Positions 53,273 through 62,640 are shown, numbered from the stretch's first letter. The stretch is 64,000 nucleotides of DNA from Bog-756 sp963699055 (GCA_963699055.1 CAVOTA010000002.1:1240001-1304000); one strand, 5' to 3'. A program made the numbers and translations. The notes: a model not told the origin generated them from the sequence alone.

Positions 53273-54156
53273 GTCCTCACCTGCGCGGCCGTGGCGGCCG
53301 GTTCGGCCGTGACGTTCACCACCGTCATGAGCCGGTCGTCCGCTCCGGCGTCCCGGAGTTCGACGACGGCGCTGCCGCGCCCCTCGGGTCCGCTGGCCAG
53401 CACCCGGGCCGAGCTCACGACGGGCCCGACCTTGCCGAGGGCCAGATAGACGATCTGGAGGCCGGTCACGACCATCCCCCCTCCGTCGAGTCCGTAGGCG
53501 GCGCCCAGCGACTCGGCCCCGGCCGCCTCGGCGATCAGGGCGACCACCCCGCCCTGGACGGCGCCGAACGAGTTGTGCAGGTAGGAGCGGGCCGGCACCG
53601 ACACCCGCCCGGCGGCGGCGTCGAGCACGGTGACCGGCAGCGCCTCCAACACCGGCCGGTCGAGACGACCGCCGCCGATGGCCCACCGTGAGGGCAACTC
53701 GTCCGCACGGGGGACCACCGGCGAGCCGTCCTTGGCCGGCAGCACCGCGAACGTCATGGAGGCCCACGCCACCGGCTCGGGTGTCCGGCCGTCCACCTCG
53801 ACGTCGCGACCGTCCTCGTCCACGGCCGCCACCAGCGCCTCGACGACCAGTGTCGTCCGTCCCCGACGGAGCACGGTGCCACGGGCCTCGACCCACGGAC
53901 CGGCCGGCGCACCGACCAGCTCGACGGCGAGGTCGGCCGTGGCCATCCAGTCGGGGTGCAGGACCCGGGCGGCGATGGCGCCGCCGACCATGTCGACCAA
54001 CGTGGCCAGCACCCCGGCCCGTACGCTGCCGTCCGCCGCCACCACCTCGGGGGTCACCCGGGTGCGCACCCGGGCCGTCGTCTCGGTGGTGAGCTCCGCC
54101 TCGATGCCCAGGTCCCCCAGCAGGTGCTCGGGTGGCGGGTACCCGACGAAGGACAC
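53269..54156 (-). CDS. Thioesterase-superfamily (double hotdog) protein
   Basis: A 295-residue tandem hotdog protein: first half VRAGVLATLVDMVGGAIAAR and WMATADLAVELVGAP, second half NSFGAVQGGVVALIAEAAGA and VTGLQIVYLALGKVGPV. It resembles its downstream neighbour and the two probably form a heteromer. The QGG in the second half stands where HGG is usual. GTG at 54156, one base before the SDR gene's stop codon begins. Confidence 0.83.
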   Translation of the reverse strand: MSFVGYPPPEHLLGDLGIEAELTTETTARVRTRVTPEVVAADGSVRAGVLATLVDMVGGAIAARVLHPDWMATADLAVELVGAPAGPWVEARGTVLRRGRTTLVVEALVAAVDEDGRDVEVDGRTPEPVAWASMTFAVLPAKDGSPVVPRADELPSRWAIGGGRLDRPVLEALPVTVLDAAAGRVSVPARSYLHNSFGAVQGGVVALIAEAAGAESLGAAYGLDGGGMVVTGLQIVYLALGKVGPVVSSARVLASGPEGRGSAVVELRDAGADDRLMTVVNVTAEPAATAAQVRT

Positions 54157-54912
54157 TCAACGCTCCTGTTCGGTGGGGCGCACCAGGATCTCGTTCACCG
54201 TGGCCCGGCGCGGCCGGGTGACGGCGAAGGTGATCGCCTCGGCGATGTCCTCGGCCTCGAGCACCTCGACCGGCTCCCAGGCGGCCAGCATGCCTTCGAC
54301 CACCTCCGGCCGGTTGTGGGTGACGAGCTCGGTGGCCACGGCCCCCGGCTCCACCAGCGTCACCCGCACGTGCCGACGGGTCACCTCCTGGCGCAGCGAC
54401 TCGGAGAAGGCGCCCACGCCGAACTTGGTGGCGTTGTAGACGCCGGACCCGGACCGGGCGGTCCGGCCGGCGACCGAACTGACATTGACGATGTCGGCCA
54501 CGCTACGGGGGCCCGACCCGGCCGCCGACAGCAGGTGGGGCAGCGCGGCATGGGTGGCGTACAGCAGGCCGAGGAGGTTGAGGTCGACCATCCGCCGCCA
54601 CTCCTCCACCGGAGCACCGACGATGGGACCGAGCAGCATGACCCCGGCATTGTTGACCAGGGTGTCGAGGCGCCCGAAGTGCTCGACCGTGCGGGCCACC
54701 ATGGTCCGGGCCTGCTCCTCGTCGGTCAGGTCGGTCCCGAGGACCAGCACGTCGCCGCCGATCCGGGCGGCCAGCTCGTGGAGTCGATCGGTCCGCCGGG
54801 CGGCGACGGCGACCGTTGCACCGGCACCGGCGAGGGCCACCGCGGTGGCGGCACCGATGCCGCTGGAGGCGCCGGTGACCAGGGCCACCGTGCCGTCGAG
54901 TCGCTCCGTCAT
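54157..54912 (-). CDS. SDR-family oxidoreductase
   Basis: A 251-residue short-chain dehydrogenase: TGASSGIG (14-21), AARRTDRL after strand 2 (NADP type), LVNNAGVM, serine in NVSSVAG, and YNATKFGV. It most resembles clavaldehyde-dehydrogenase/YdfG-like SDRs. First gene of the SDR-hotdog-hotdog operon; a coupled ketone or acyl chain conversion is likely but the substrate is unknown. Confidence 0.92.
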   Translation of the reverse strand: MTERLDGTVALVTGASSGIGAATAVALAGAGATVAVAARRTDRLHELAARIGGDVLVLGTDLTDEEQARTMVARTVEHFGRLDTLVNNAGVMLLGPIVGAPVEEWRRMVDLNLLGLLYATHAALPHLLSAAGSGPRSVADIVNVSSVAGRTARSGSGVYNATKFGVGAFSESLRQEVTRRHVRVTLVEPGAVATELVTHNRPEVVEGMLAAWEPVEVLEAEDIAEAITFAVTRPRRATVNEILVRPTEQER

Positions 54913-55046
54913 GTGTGGGTCCCCAGTCGCCTCGTGGCCGGGCCGCGGTGGCGCCCGACGTCAGCGACGAAGTGTACCGACACCGTCCGCGGGGCCGGTC
55001 GGCCGGCGGACCGCCCCGGCCGCTGCGGCTCAGGTGGCGGCGGGGC

Positions 55047-55310
55047 TCAGGCTGCGCTGCGCTGCGTGGAGCGCCGGCGGCTCGAGTTGCGGCGGCGTCC
55101 GCGGGGACGCACCGAGGTGTCGTAGGGGCGGCCCGTGGCTCCGGGGCTCTCGTGGAGCGCACACCAGTCGGTGCTGTTGTAGCGCGACAGGTGCACCTGG
55201 CACGCCGGTTCCATACAGACCCGTCCGGTCCCGTAGGACTGGGGCGGGGCTGCGCCCGACAGACCCTCTGCCAACATCGAACCGTCCTCGACTGCTCGCC
55301 GTTCGACCAT
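55047..55310 (-). CDS. Small RYN-type zinc-binding protein
   Basis: An 87-residue protein with a single short zinc-finger-like module VCMEPACQVHLSRYNSTDWC followed by ALHE (Cys-x4-Cys, LSRYN, Cys-x2-His), then a basic tail rich in Arg and Ser. The module is common in small actinobacterial proteins, function unknown; nucleic acid binding is plausible from the tail. ATG at 55310 has AAGGAGAG upstream. It is divergent from the GH13 gene. Confidence 0.72.
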   Translation of the reverse strand: MVERRAVEDGSMLAEGLSGAAPPQSYGTGRVCMEPACQVHLSRYNSTDWCALHESPGATGRPYDTSVRPRGRRRNSSRRRSTQRSAA

Positions 55311-55536
55311 CGCTCCGCTCTCCTTGCTCACTCGCCGGCACCTGTGCCGACGGCGTCCCTGCGCTGCGGACCCCCTCGTGGGATCCCCGTCCTGGACTGT
55401 CCATCGGCACGGAGTGGCCGGAACTGAACTACATGCAGGAACCACGGAAGGGGACGGCGGTGGCCGGTTGGTAGCGTCGGGCCATGGACGTCGACAGCAG
55501 GGTGCGTCGTGGTGCGGTACCGGGGTGGGGTGAGGC

Positions 55537-57183
55537 GTGGTGACGCCTGGGCGGACCGACCTTCCGGCGACGTCCGGGGCCCAGGCGCCCCCGGTTCCCT
55601 GGTGGCAGGAGGCGGTCTTCTACCAGGTGTACCCCCGCTCGTTCGCCGACTCGGACGGCGACGGAGTGGGCGACCTCGCGGGCATCCGGTCCCACCTCGC
55701 CGACCTGGCCTGGCTGGGTGTCGACGCCCTGTGGATCTCCCCGTTCTTCCGCTCGCCCATGGCCGATTTCGGCTACGACGTCAGCGACTACTGCGACGTC
55801 GACCCGCTCTTCGGCGACCTCGCCGGATTCGACGCGCTGGTGGCCGACGCCCACGCCCTGGGCCTGCGGGTCGTCATCGACTGGGTCCCGAACCACACCT
55901 CGGACCAGCACCCGTGGTTCCTCGACGCCAGCTCGTCGCGGGACAGTCCGAAGCGTGACTGGTACGTCTGGCGTGACCCGACACCGGACGGCACACCCCC
56001 CAACAACTGGGTGTCGGCGTTCGACCGGACGGCACCGGCATGGACGTTCCACGAACCCACCGGCCAGTGGTATCTGCACCTGTTCGAGGTGGCCCAGCCC
56101 GACCTCAACTGGGACGAGCCCGCCGTCGAGTCGGCCATGCACGACACCCTGCGGTTCTGGCTGGACCGCGGTGTCGACGGGTTCCGGGCGGACGTCATCC
56201 ACGGCATCGGCAAGGACCCGGCCCTGCCCGACGACCCGCCCGACATGGCGGGGGTCCCGCACTGCGCCCTCAACGACCAGCCCGTCACCCATGAGCGGCT
56301 GCGGGCCATCCGCACCCTGATCGACGGCTACCCGGGGGATCGGATGATGGTGGGCGAGGTCTTCCTCTTCTCCACCGAGGCGATGGCCACCTACTACGGC
56401 CACGGTGACGAACTGCACCTGGCGTTCAATTTCCCGCCCCTGTTCGCCCCGTGGCTGGCCGACCGGTGGCGGACCTGCATCGAGACGACCTCGGCTGCGC
56501 TCGACCCCCGGGGTGCGTGGCCGACGTGGGTGCTCTCCAACCACGACAACGCCCGGCACCGGACCCGCTACGACCGGTCCGCCGCCCGGGCCGGCGAGGA
56601 CCAGGCCACGACGGCCCGCCGCAGTGAGGCCCGGGCCCGGGCGGCTGCGGTCCTCCTGCTCACCCTGCGGGGCACGCCGTTCGTCTACCAGGGCGATGAG
56701 CTCGGACTGGCCGATGCCGACATCCCGCCCGACCGGGCGGTCGATCCCGGTGGCCGCGACGGCTGCCGGGCCCTGATCCCCTGGGACGGGTCGCCCGACC
56801 ACGGGTGGCCGACCCCCGACGGGGTGACGACGTGGCTGCCGATGGCTCCCGAGGCCGACGTGCGCAACCGGGCGGCCGAGGTGGCCGACCCGGGGTCGGT
56901 GCTGCACCTCTACCGTCGGGCGATCACGCTGCGCCGCACCCTTCCGGCACTGTCCCGCGGGTCGTTCGATCTGATCGATGCGCCCGACGGCGTCCTCCGC
57001 TTCCGACGCGCACACGACGGCGACCCCGTCGAGGTGGCCGTCAACTTCAGCGGCGTGGCGGTGGACCTCGGCGACCCGGGATGCATCGGTGCGCAGCTGC
57101 TGCTGGCCTCGGACGACCCGGAGCCGGCCACCGGGTTCACCGGCGTGCTCGGTCCCGACCAGGCGGTCGTGCTCCGGCGCTGA
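55537..57183 (+). CDS. GH13 alpha-glucosidase
   Basis: A 548-residue glycoside hydrolase family 13 enzyme without a signal peptide. Conserved regions: DWVPNHTS (I), GFRADV with nucleophile D219 (II), VGEVFLF with acid E274 (III), SNHDNAR with D337 (IV), plus YQVYPRSFADSDGDGVGDL. Region II and the QGDELG part suit exo-acting alpha-glucosidases/oligo-1,6-glucosidases of the actinobacterial type (maltose, trehalose or sucrose-like substrates). GTG at 55537 or 55540, with GAGG just before. No sugar transporter is adjacent. Confidence 0.92.
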   Translation: MVTPGRTDLPATSGAQAPPVPWWQEAVFYQVYPRSFADSDGDGVGDLAGIRSHLADLAWLGVDALWISPFFRSPMADFGYDVSDYCDVDPLFGDLAGFDALVADAHALGLRVVIDWVPNHTSDQHPWFLDASSSRDSPKRDWYVWRDPTPDGTPPNNWVSAFDRTAPAWTFHEPTGQWYLHLFEVAQPDLNWDEPAVESAMHDTLRFWLDRGVDGFRADVIHGIGKDPALPDDPPDMAGVPHCALNDQPVTHERLRAIRTLIDGYPGDRMMVGEVFLFSTEAMATYYGHGDELHLAFNFPPLFAPWLADRWRTCIETTSAALDPRGAWPTWVLSNHDNARHRTRYDRSAARAGEDQATTARRSEARARAAAVLLLTLRGTPFVYQGDELGLADADIPPDRAVDPGGRDGCRALIPWDGSPDHGWPTPDGVTTWLPMAPEADVRNRAAEVADPGSVLHLYRRAITLRRTLPALSRGSFDLIDAPDGVLRFRRAHDGDPVEVAVNFSGVAVDLGDPGCIGAQLLLASDDPEPATGFTGVLGPDQAVVLRR

Positions 57184-57210
57184 CGCGACGGTCCGCACGG
57201 GCGGCGCAGG

Positions 57211-57456
57211 CTACAGCCAGGTCTCCTGCCAGAAGTCGACGGCCCCGAAGTCGCCCAGTGACATGGTGTGGTCACCGTCGTGCCCGCTCTGGCGGATGCA
57301 GCAGACGAGCGTCCCGATCCACGGGCCGTTGTCGATGCAGTGCACCGCGCCGCACCGCTGCCACTGCCGCGGCTCGGGCATGGCCAGGTCGTCGAGGTCG
57401 AAGTCGTCGTCGCGCCAGTCGCGGAGCGCACGCTGCGTGTGGTGGTGGATGGTCAC
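57211..57456 (-). CDS. Small Cys/His-rich hypothetical protein
   Basis: An 81-residue protein: histidine-rich start (TIHHHTQRAL), acidic stretch DDDFDLDDLAMPEP, then CGAVHCIDNGPWIGTLVCCI and SGHDGDHTM. The cysteines and histidines could bind a metal. GTG at 57456 has AAGGGG upstream. No known family is recognised. It is convergent with the GH13 gene. Confidence 0.6.
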   Translation of the reverse strand: MTIHHHTQRALRDWRDDDFDLDDLAMPEPRQWQRCGAVHCIDNGPWIGTLVCCIRQSGHDGDHTMSLGDFGAVDFWQETWL

Positions 57457-57844
57457 GGTTGGTTCTGCCCCTTGTCGTCGTCGGTCGGTTGGTCGTCCCG
57501 GTGGTTCCTTCGCTTCCACCTGCCCGGTCCGCTCGCCGGCTTTCCCAATTCTCGGATGGCCGTTCGGTCACCTGTAGCCGGATCGTCGAACTGCAACCGT
57601 GTCCGACCCGCCCGCCCACGTTCCCTGGCCTGGTACGGCCCCACCCCGCGCCACCTGGGACCGTTTCGACCCGTTCCGTATCGGTCCGACCACGGTTCGT
57701 GTCGGCTAACCAACCACATGTCTGTGGTGAAATTGCAGGAACTCCCATGTCACAGGCAATTCTGGTGCTGACGGATGACAAGTCATGTTCAAATTCCTTA
57801 CATGGGCCCCGTTCCGGGCACGATGCCGCCGGTAGGGTGACCCC
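57457..57844. other. Promoter region with short palindromes before the HTH gene
   Basis: Nearly 390 bases without a gene, with a clearly AT-richer patch at 57700-57830. It holds AATTGC-N19-GCAATT (57731-57761) and ATGAC-AA-GTCAT (57775-57786), both upstream of the HTH gene. These may be autoregulatory sites and a -10 like TTACAT follows near 57800. Confidence 0.45.
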
Positions 57845-58858
57845 ATGGCGAACGACGGGACGACGGCAGTCGAGGACATCGTGCGGCGCAACATCGCCGC
57901 CCTCCGCTCCAAGGCCGGACTGACCCAGCAGGGCCTGGCCGACGAGATGCTCCTGCGGGGTATCGGGTGGACACGGGAGACGGTGGCCGCCGTCGAGACC
58001 ACCAACCGGCGCATCGCCCTGACCGAGGCCATCGCCGTGGCCGCCTGTCTGGACGTCCCGCTGGCCCGCCTGGCCGCCACCGGGGCCGACTCGGTGGCCG
58101 TGGGTGACAGCCGCTGGTCGAGCGCCTACCTGGCGGCCGCCATCGCCGGCACCGCCGGCGACGTGTTCGCCCCCGAGAACTACGCCGCCCCACTGGCCAC
58201 GTTCGCCGGGACCACGGCCGAGTGGGACGACGTGCCGCCGCGACCCCCGGCTCCGGGGGTCGCGCCCGTCGAGCCGGAGCGCCGGCGGCGCCCACGGGAC
58301 CGTCGACTGGCCGAGTCGCTCGAATCCGGTGCGCCCGAAGCGCGGGGCACGGGCGAACCGTCCGACGCCCCCCAGCGGGCGGCCGAGCGCATCGAGCGCC
58401 GCCTGCGCCTCCGGGTGACGGCCGGGGACGTCGACACCACCGCCCAGCACCTCTACTCACGCAGCCTCGAGGCCGAGCGCGAGCGACGGGTCTCCGACCG
58501 GCACACCCTGACCGGTGGCTCGCTCCCCACCATCCGGGGCCACGTGTCGCGCGACCTCGACCGCGAGATCGCCCACGAGATGGAGAAGCGGACCGGACCG
58601 CCCGACACGCCCGACGGCACCGCTGGCCCCGTCACCGCCGACGAAGCCGCCTGGGAGGCCACGCGGCTCAACATCATCCTGGCCAACAAGGGCTACAGCG
58701 ACAGTGACGTCACCCGCTGGTGGAACTTCACCCGGCACCGCGAGCTCGGGGACCAGACCATCGCCGAGGCCTGGCGCGACGGGCGCTACACGGCGGTGAG
58801 CCGCCTCATCCAGTCGCTCCCCGACCGGCACGAGATCGACGGTTCCGCCGGAGCCTGA
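57845..58858 (+). CDS. XRE-type HTH protein with long unknown C-terminus
   Basis: A 337-residue protein. Residues 8-75 form an XRE helix-turn-helix (VRRNIAALRSKAGLTQQGLA, then TRETVAAVETTNRRIALTEA). Residues 85-340 are not recognised: a charged, arginine-rich middle, coiled helices (LYSRSLEAERERRVSD) and an end containing WWNFTRHRELGDQTIAEAW. The C-terminus may be a second helical domain. ATG at 57845. No operon partners; the preceding region carries short palindromes. Confidence 0.8.
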   Translation: MANDGTTAVEDIVRRNIAALRSKAGLTQQGLADEMLLRGIGWTRETVAAVETTNRRIALTEAIAVAACLDVPLARLAATGADSVAVGDSRWSSAYLAAAIAGTAGDVFAPENYAAPLATFAGTTAEWDDVPPRPPAPGVAPVEPERRRRPRDRRLAESLESGAPEARGTGEPSDAPQRAAERIERRLRLRVTAGDVDTTAQHLYSRSLEAERERRVSDRHTLTGGSLPTIRGHVSRDLDREIAHEMEKRTGPPDTPDGTAGPVTADEAAWEATRLNIILANKGYSDSDVTRWWNFTRHRELGDQTIAEAWRDGRYTAVSRLIQSLPDRHEIDGSAGA

Positions 58859-58947
58859 CTGACCAGCTGTTCAGACGGGTCCCCCGTGGTGGGCAGAATG
58901 GGGTGGGCCGGGCCCGATCCGGCGCCACCGACCGGGAGTGACCCCCC

Positions 58948-60305
58948 ATGGACCGCCACCGACTGTCCGGCCTGCTCGAGGCCGAACGCGCCACCCACGC
59001 CGAGCGCAACGCCGGGTCCCGGGCGCAGTTCGCCGGCGCCGACCACCTCTTCACCGGGGTCCCCATGACGTGGATGACGAACTGGGCCGGCGGGTTCCCG
59101 CTCGCCCTGGCCGGGGCGCGCGGGCGCGGGTGACCGACGTGGACGGTCACTCGTACGTCGACTTCGCCCTGGGCGACACCGGGGCCATGGCCGGCCACTC
59201 CCCCCGACCGGTGGTCGACGCCGTCCGGCGGCGCATCGAGACCCTCGGCGGGATCACCGCCATGCTCCCGAGCGAGGACGCCGAGTGGGTGGCCGCCGAA
59301 CTCACCCGTCGCTTCGGGCCCAGCCGGTGGTCGTTCGCCCTGAGTGCCACCGACGCCAACCGGTGGGCCCTGCGGCTGGCCCGACTGGTGACCCGCCGTC
59401 CCAAGGTGCTCGTCTTCTCCTACTGCTACCACGGCAGTGTCGACGAGACCTTCGTCGTGGCGGGCCCGGACGGGACCACCCGCTCGCGGCCGGGCAACGT
59501 GGCGCCGGCCGTGGATCCGGCGACCACCACCGTCGCCGTCGAGTTCAACGACCTCGAGGCCGTGGCCCGGGCGCTGGCCACCGGCGAGATCGCCGCCGTC
59601 CTGACCGAACCGGCACTGACCAACATCGGTATCGTGCTCCCCGACGACGGCTTCCACGCCGGGCTCCGCTCCCTCTGCGACCAGACGGGCACCCTGCTCA
59701 TGATCGACGAGACCCACACCGTCTCGGCCGGGCCCGGCGGCTGCACCGCGGCATGGGAGCTCGACCCCGACATCGTGACGATGGGCAAGGCCATCGCCGG
59801 CGGGATCCCCATCGGCGCCTACGGCCTCCGGGACGACGTGGCCGAGCGGGTCCTCGCCGCCGTGGCCGACCAGCACGCCGACATCGTCGACGTCGGCGGG
59901 ATCGGCGGCACGCTGGCGGGCAACGCACTGTCGACGGCTGCCGCCCGGGCCTGCCTCGGCCAGGTGCTGACCGACGACGCGTTCGCCCGTATGGACGCGC
60001 TGTGCGCCCGCCTCACCGACCGGGCCGCCGCTACCGTGACCCGCCACGGGATGCCCTGGACCGTCACCCGACTCGGTGCCCGCTCCGAGTACCGGTTCTG
60101 CTCACCCGGCCCGCGCAACGGCACCGAGTCGGCGGCGGCGGACGACCCCGAGCTCGACGAGTACCTGCACCTGTCCATGAGCAACCGGGGTGTCCTCATC
60201 ACCCCGTTCCACAACATGGTCCTGATGTGCCCGGAGACCACGGAGACCGACGTCGACCTCCACGCCGAGCTGTTCGAGGACGCCGTCACCCGACTGGTCG
60301 GTTGA
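58948..60305 (+). pseudogene. Class III aminotransferase (GSA-like), frameshifted
   Basis: The N-terminal 60 codons read MDRHRLSGLLEAERATHAER up to GGFPLALAGARG in one frame, which then stops at 59133; the rest of the enzyme (ARVTDVDGHSYVDFALGDTG onward) is in the -1 frame and open to 60305. Together they make a normal 450-residue PLP enzyme: SYCYHGSVDE, LMIDETHT (Asp that pairs with PLP), and MGKAIAGGIPIGAYG (Schiff-base lysine). The join lies in GGCCGGGGCGCGCGGGCG near 59110-59130. A sequencing error in the GC run, a real mutation or programmed frameshifting are all possible. Substrate is probably a glutamate-1-semialdehyde-like or omega-amino compound. Confidence 0.72.
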
Positions 60306-60462
60306 CGCACGGAGCGTTACCGCCGGCTCGCTGCACGTGGCGACACCGGCATGCCACGCGGTGTTCGCTTGCGGACCACCCCGATTTCGTGTTTGCTAGT
60401 CGGTGGGTCCGGCTGGTGGTGGAACCGGCTGGCGGCGGCCCACGGCGGAAGGCGAATTCACC

Positions 60463-62226
60463 ATGCGACGGAATTTCTTCGCGGTCCTACTCAGCGCGCT
60501 CCTGGGCGTCCTGGCCATTGCGGCGGTGCCCGGCACGGCCGGTGCGACACCAAGGCCCAAGAAGCCTGGGCCACCACTGAATCTGGTACTGACGCCGATC
60601 GACACCGCGGCCGTCGTGTCGTGGTCGCCGCCGGCGGCGTTCGCCGGTCCGGCCGTCACCGGCTACCGGGTGGTCGTGGCCGTCGGGCTTCCCGCGTGCG
60701 CCTGGATCTCGGCCACGTCGTGCCTGGCGACGGGCATGAAGAACGGGAAGTCCTTCCTGATCCGGGTCTCCGCGGTCAATTCCGTCGGCGTCAGCTCCCC
60801 GGTCCGGTCGAAGGTCACCCCGACGACGACGCAGAACTGCGGGTACATCGGGCCATTCGCCAACCTGCAGGACTGCAACCTCTACGGCCACGACTTCAGC
60901 GGCGTCGACCTGACAGGCGCCAATCTGAGCGGGGCCGATCTCGACTACGCCAACTTCCACGACACCGTCCTGGCCTCGGCGAGGTTGGCCGGCGCCTCGC
61001 TCGGCGCCATCTCCTCGGGTGGCGTCATCGGCACCCCGGCGTCGCTGCCCACCGGCTGGGCCGTCGGCGGCGGCTACCTGATGGGCCCGGGCGTGAACCT
61101 GACCAATCTGGACCTGTCCGGGGTCACGTTCCCGACGGTGGACCTCACCAACGCCAGTCTGTACGGGGCGAACCTCACCGGGGCCACGCTCGGAGCGGTC
61201 ACCAGCTTCAACGGGGCCAACCTCGACTACGCCGACCTGGCCGACGTCAACCTGGCCTCGGCGAGGTTGGCCGGCGCCTCGCTCGGCGCCATCTCCTCGG
61301 GTGGCGTCATCGGCACCCCGGCGTCGCTGCCCACCGGCTGGGCCGTCGGCGGCGGCTACCTGATGGGCCCGGGCGTCAACCTGACCAACCTGGACCTGTC
61401 CGGGGTCACGTTCCCGACGGTGGACCTCACCAACGCCAGTCTGTACGGGGCGAACCTCACCGGGGCCACGCTCGGAGCGGTGACCAGCTTCAACGGGGCC
61501 AACCTCGACTACGCCAACCTGGCCGACGTCGACCTCCAGGGGGCGAACCTCACCGGCGCCTCGCTCGGCGCCATCTCCTCGGGTGGCGTCACCGGCACAC
61601 CGACAGCGCTGCCCACCGGCTGGGCCGTCGGCGGCGGCTACCTGATGGGCCCGGGCGTCAACCTGACCAACCTGGACCTGTCCGGGGTCACGTTCCCGAC
61701 GGTGGACCTCACCAACGCCAGTCTGTACGGGGCGAACCTCACCGGGGCCACGCTCGGAGCGGTGACCAGCTTCAACGGGGCCAACCTCGACTACGCCAAC
61801 CTGACCGACGTCGACCTCCAGGGGGCGAACCTCACCGGCGCCTCGCTCGGCGCCATCTCCTCGGGTGGCGTCACCGGCACACCGACAGCGCTGCCCACCG
61901 GCTGGGCCGTCGGCGGCGGCTACCTGATGGGCCCGGGCGTCAACCTGACCAACCTGGACCTGTCCGGGGTCACGTTCCCGACGGTGGACCTCACCAACGC
62001 CAGTCTGTACGGGGCGAACCTCACCGGGGCCACGCTCGGAGCGGTGACCAGCTTCAACGGGGCCAACCTCGACTACGCCAACCTGACCGGAGCCAATCTG
62101 ACGGGCGCCGACTTCTTCGGCGCCGCCCTCGGAGCGGTCACCTGGTCGAACACCACCTGCCCGGACAGTTCCAACAGCGACACGAACGGGAGTGACCCGG
62201 ACTCCTGCATCGGCTACGGGATCTGA
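60463..62226 (+). CDS. Secreted pentapeptide-repeat protein with FN3-like domain
   Basis: A 587-residue exported protein: signal peptide (RRNFFAVLLSALLGVLAIAA, cleavage near AGATP), a fibronectin type III-like domain (residues 38-120; PLNLVLTPIDTAAVVSWSPP), then from residue 130 repeats of A(D/N)LxG type (VDLTGANLSGADLDYANF) that form a right-handed beta-helix. Between helix turns sit 40-residue inserts GWAVGGGYLMGPGVNLTNLD. Four long units, 94 residues each, are almost identical. ATG at 60463 with GGAAGG upstream. Probably surface exposed; no enzyme motif. Confidence 0.86.
   Translation: MRRNFFAVLLSALLGVLAIAAVPGTAGATPRPKKPGPPLNLVLTPIDTAAVVSWSPPAAFAGPAVTGYRVVVAVGLPACAWISATSCLATGMKNGKSFLIRVSAVNSVGVSSPVRSKVTPTTTQNCGYIGPFANLQDCNLYGHDFSGVDLTGANLSGADLDYANFHDTVLASARLAGASLGAISSGGVIGTPASLPTGWAVGGGYLMGPGVNLTNLDLSGVTFPTVDLTNASLYGANLTGATLGAVTSFNGANLDYADLADVNLASARLAGASLGAISSGGVIGTPASLPTGWAVGGGYLMGPGVNLTNLDLSGVTFPTVDLTNASLYGANLTGATLGAVTSFNGANLDYANLADVDLQGANLTGASLGAISSGGVTGTPTALPTGWAVGGGYLMGPGVNLTNLDLSGVTFPTVDLTNASLYGANLTGATLGAVTSFNGANLDYANLTDVDLQGANLTGASLGAISSGGVTGTPTALPTGWAVGGGYLMGPGVNLTNLDLSGVTFPTVDLTNASLYGANLTGATLGAVTSFNGANLDYANLTGANLTGADFFGAALGAVTWSNTTCPDSSNSDTNGSDPDSCIGYGI
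61011..62130 (+). repeat. 282-bp tandem coding repeat, four copies
   Basis: The landmark CTCCTCGGGTGGCGTC recurs at 61011, 61293, 61575 and 61857, exactly 282 bases (94 codons) apart. Copies 1-2 share a VIGTPASL version and copies 3-4 a VTGTPTAL version, so the array seems to have grown by pairwise duplication. Confidence 0.93.
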
Positions 62227-62640
62227 ACTGGCGCAACTCCGGCCGAGGCGGGTGGCCACTGCCACCTATCGCCCGTCACCCGCCTCGGCACGAGCGCGTC
62301 CGAACGACTCCTCGTCCGATCGATCCGTCAGGGGAGATCGTGCCTCCACGGGCGCGCCCGGAGCGCCGCACCGCCGGAGGTGGCATCCGCCCCGTCCAGT
62401 CCACCGGCCCGCCTGGCTTGCCATGCGGTCGGATCCGACCGCATGGCTCACTCATGCCGTGGCGACGACAGGTGCTCCGATGCACCACCGCGATGACGAT
62501 CCGCACGCCGTCCTCCCACACTCCACGCACATCCGGCGGCGCGTCGTCGCGCTGACGGGTCCGGCGGCAGCGGGTACCGGTTGATAGGTGTCGACGGCGG
62601 GGAGGCCGCACCGGTCGAGCCTGGTTGACGTCCCCCCGAG
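62227..62640. other. Intergenic before the IS element
   Basis: About 410 bases without a supported gene; the open frames are arginine/proline-rich and have no ribosome site. A 28-bp perfect palindrome at 62420 is the only clear feature. Confidence 0.45.
62420..62447. repeat. 28-bp perfect palindrome
   Basis: Arms GCCATGCGGTCGGA / TCCGACCGCATGGC with no spacer, centred on a GGATCC core at 62433/62434. It is too far (about 190 bases) from the pentapeptide gene to be its usual terminator. It may bind a dimeric protein or be a remnant end of a mobile element. Confidence 0.75.

Noticed and set aside
60487..62265. Long antisense frame under the pentapeptide gene
   Set aside because: A by-product of the 282-bp repeat in GC-rich DNA; the sense frame has signal peptide and family motifs.
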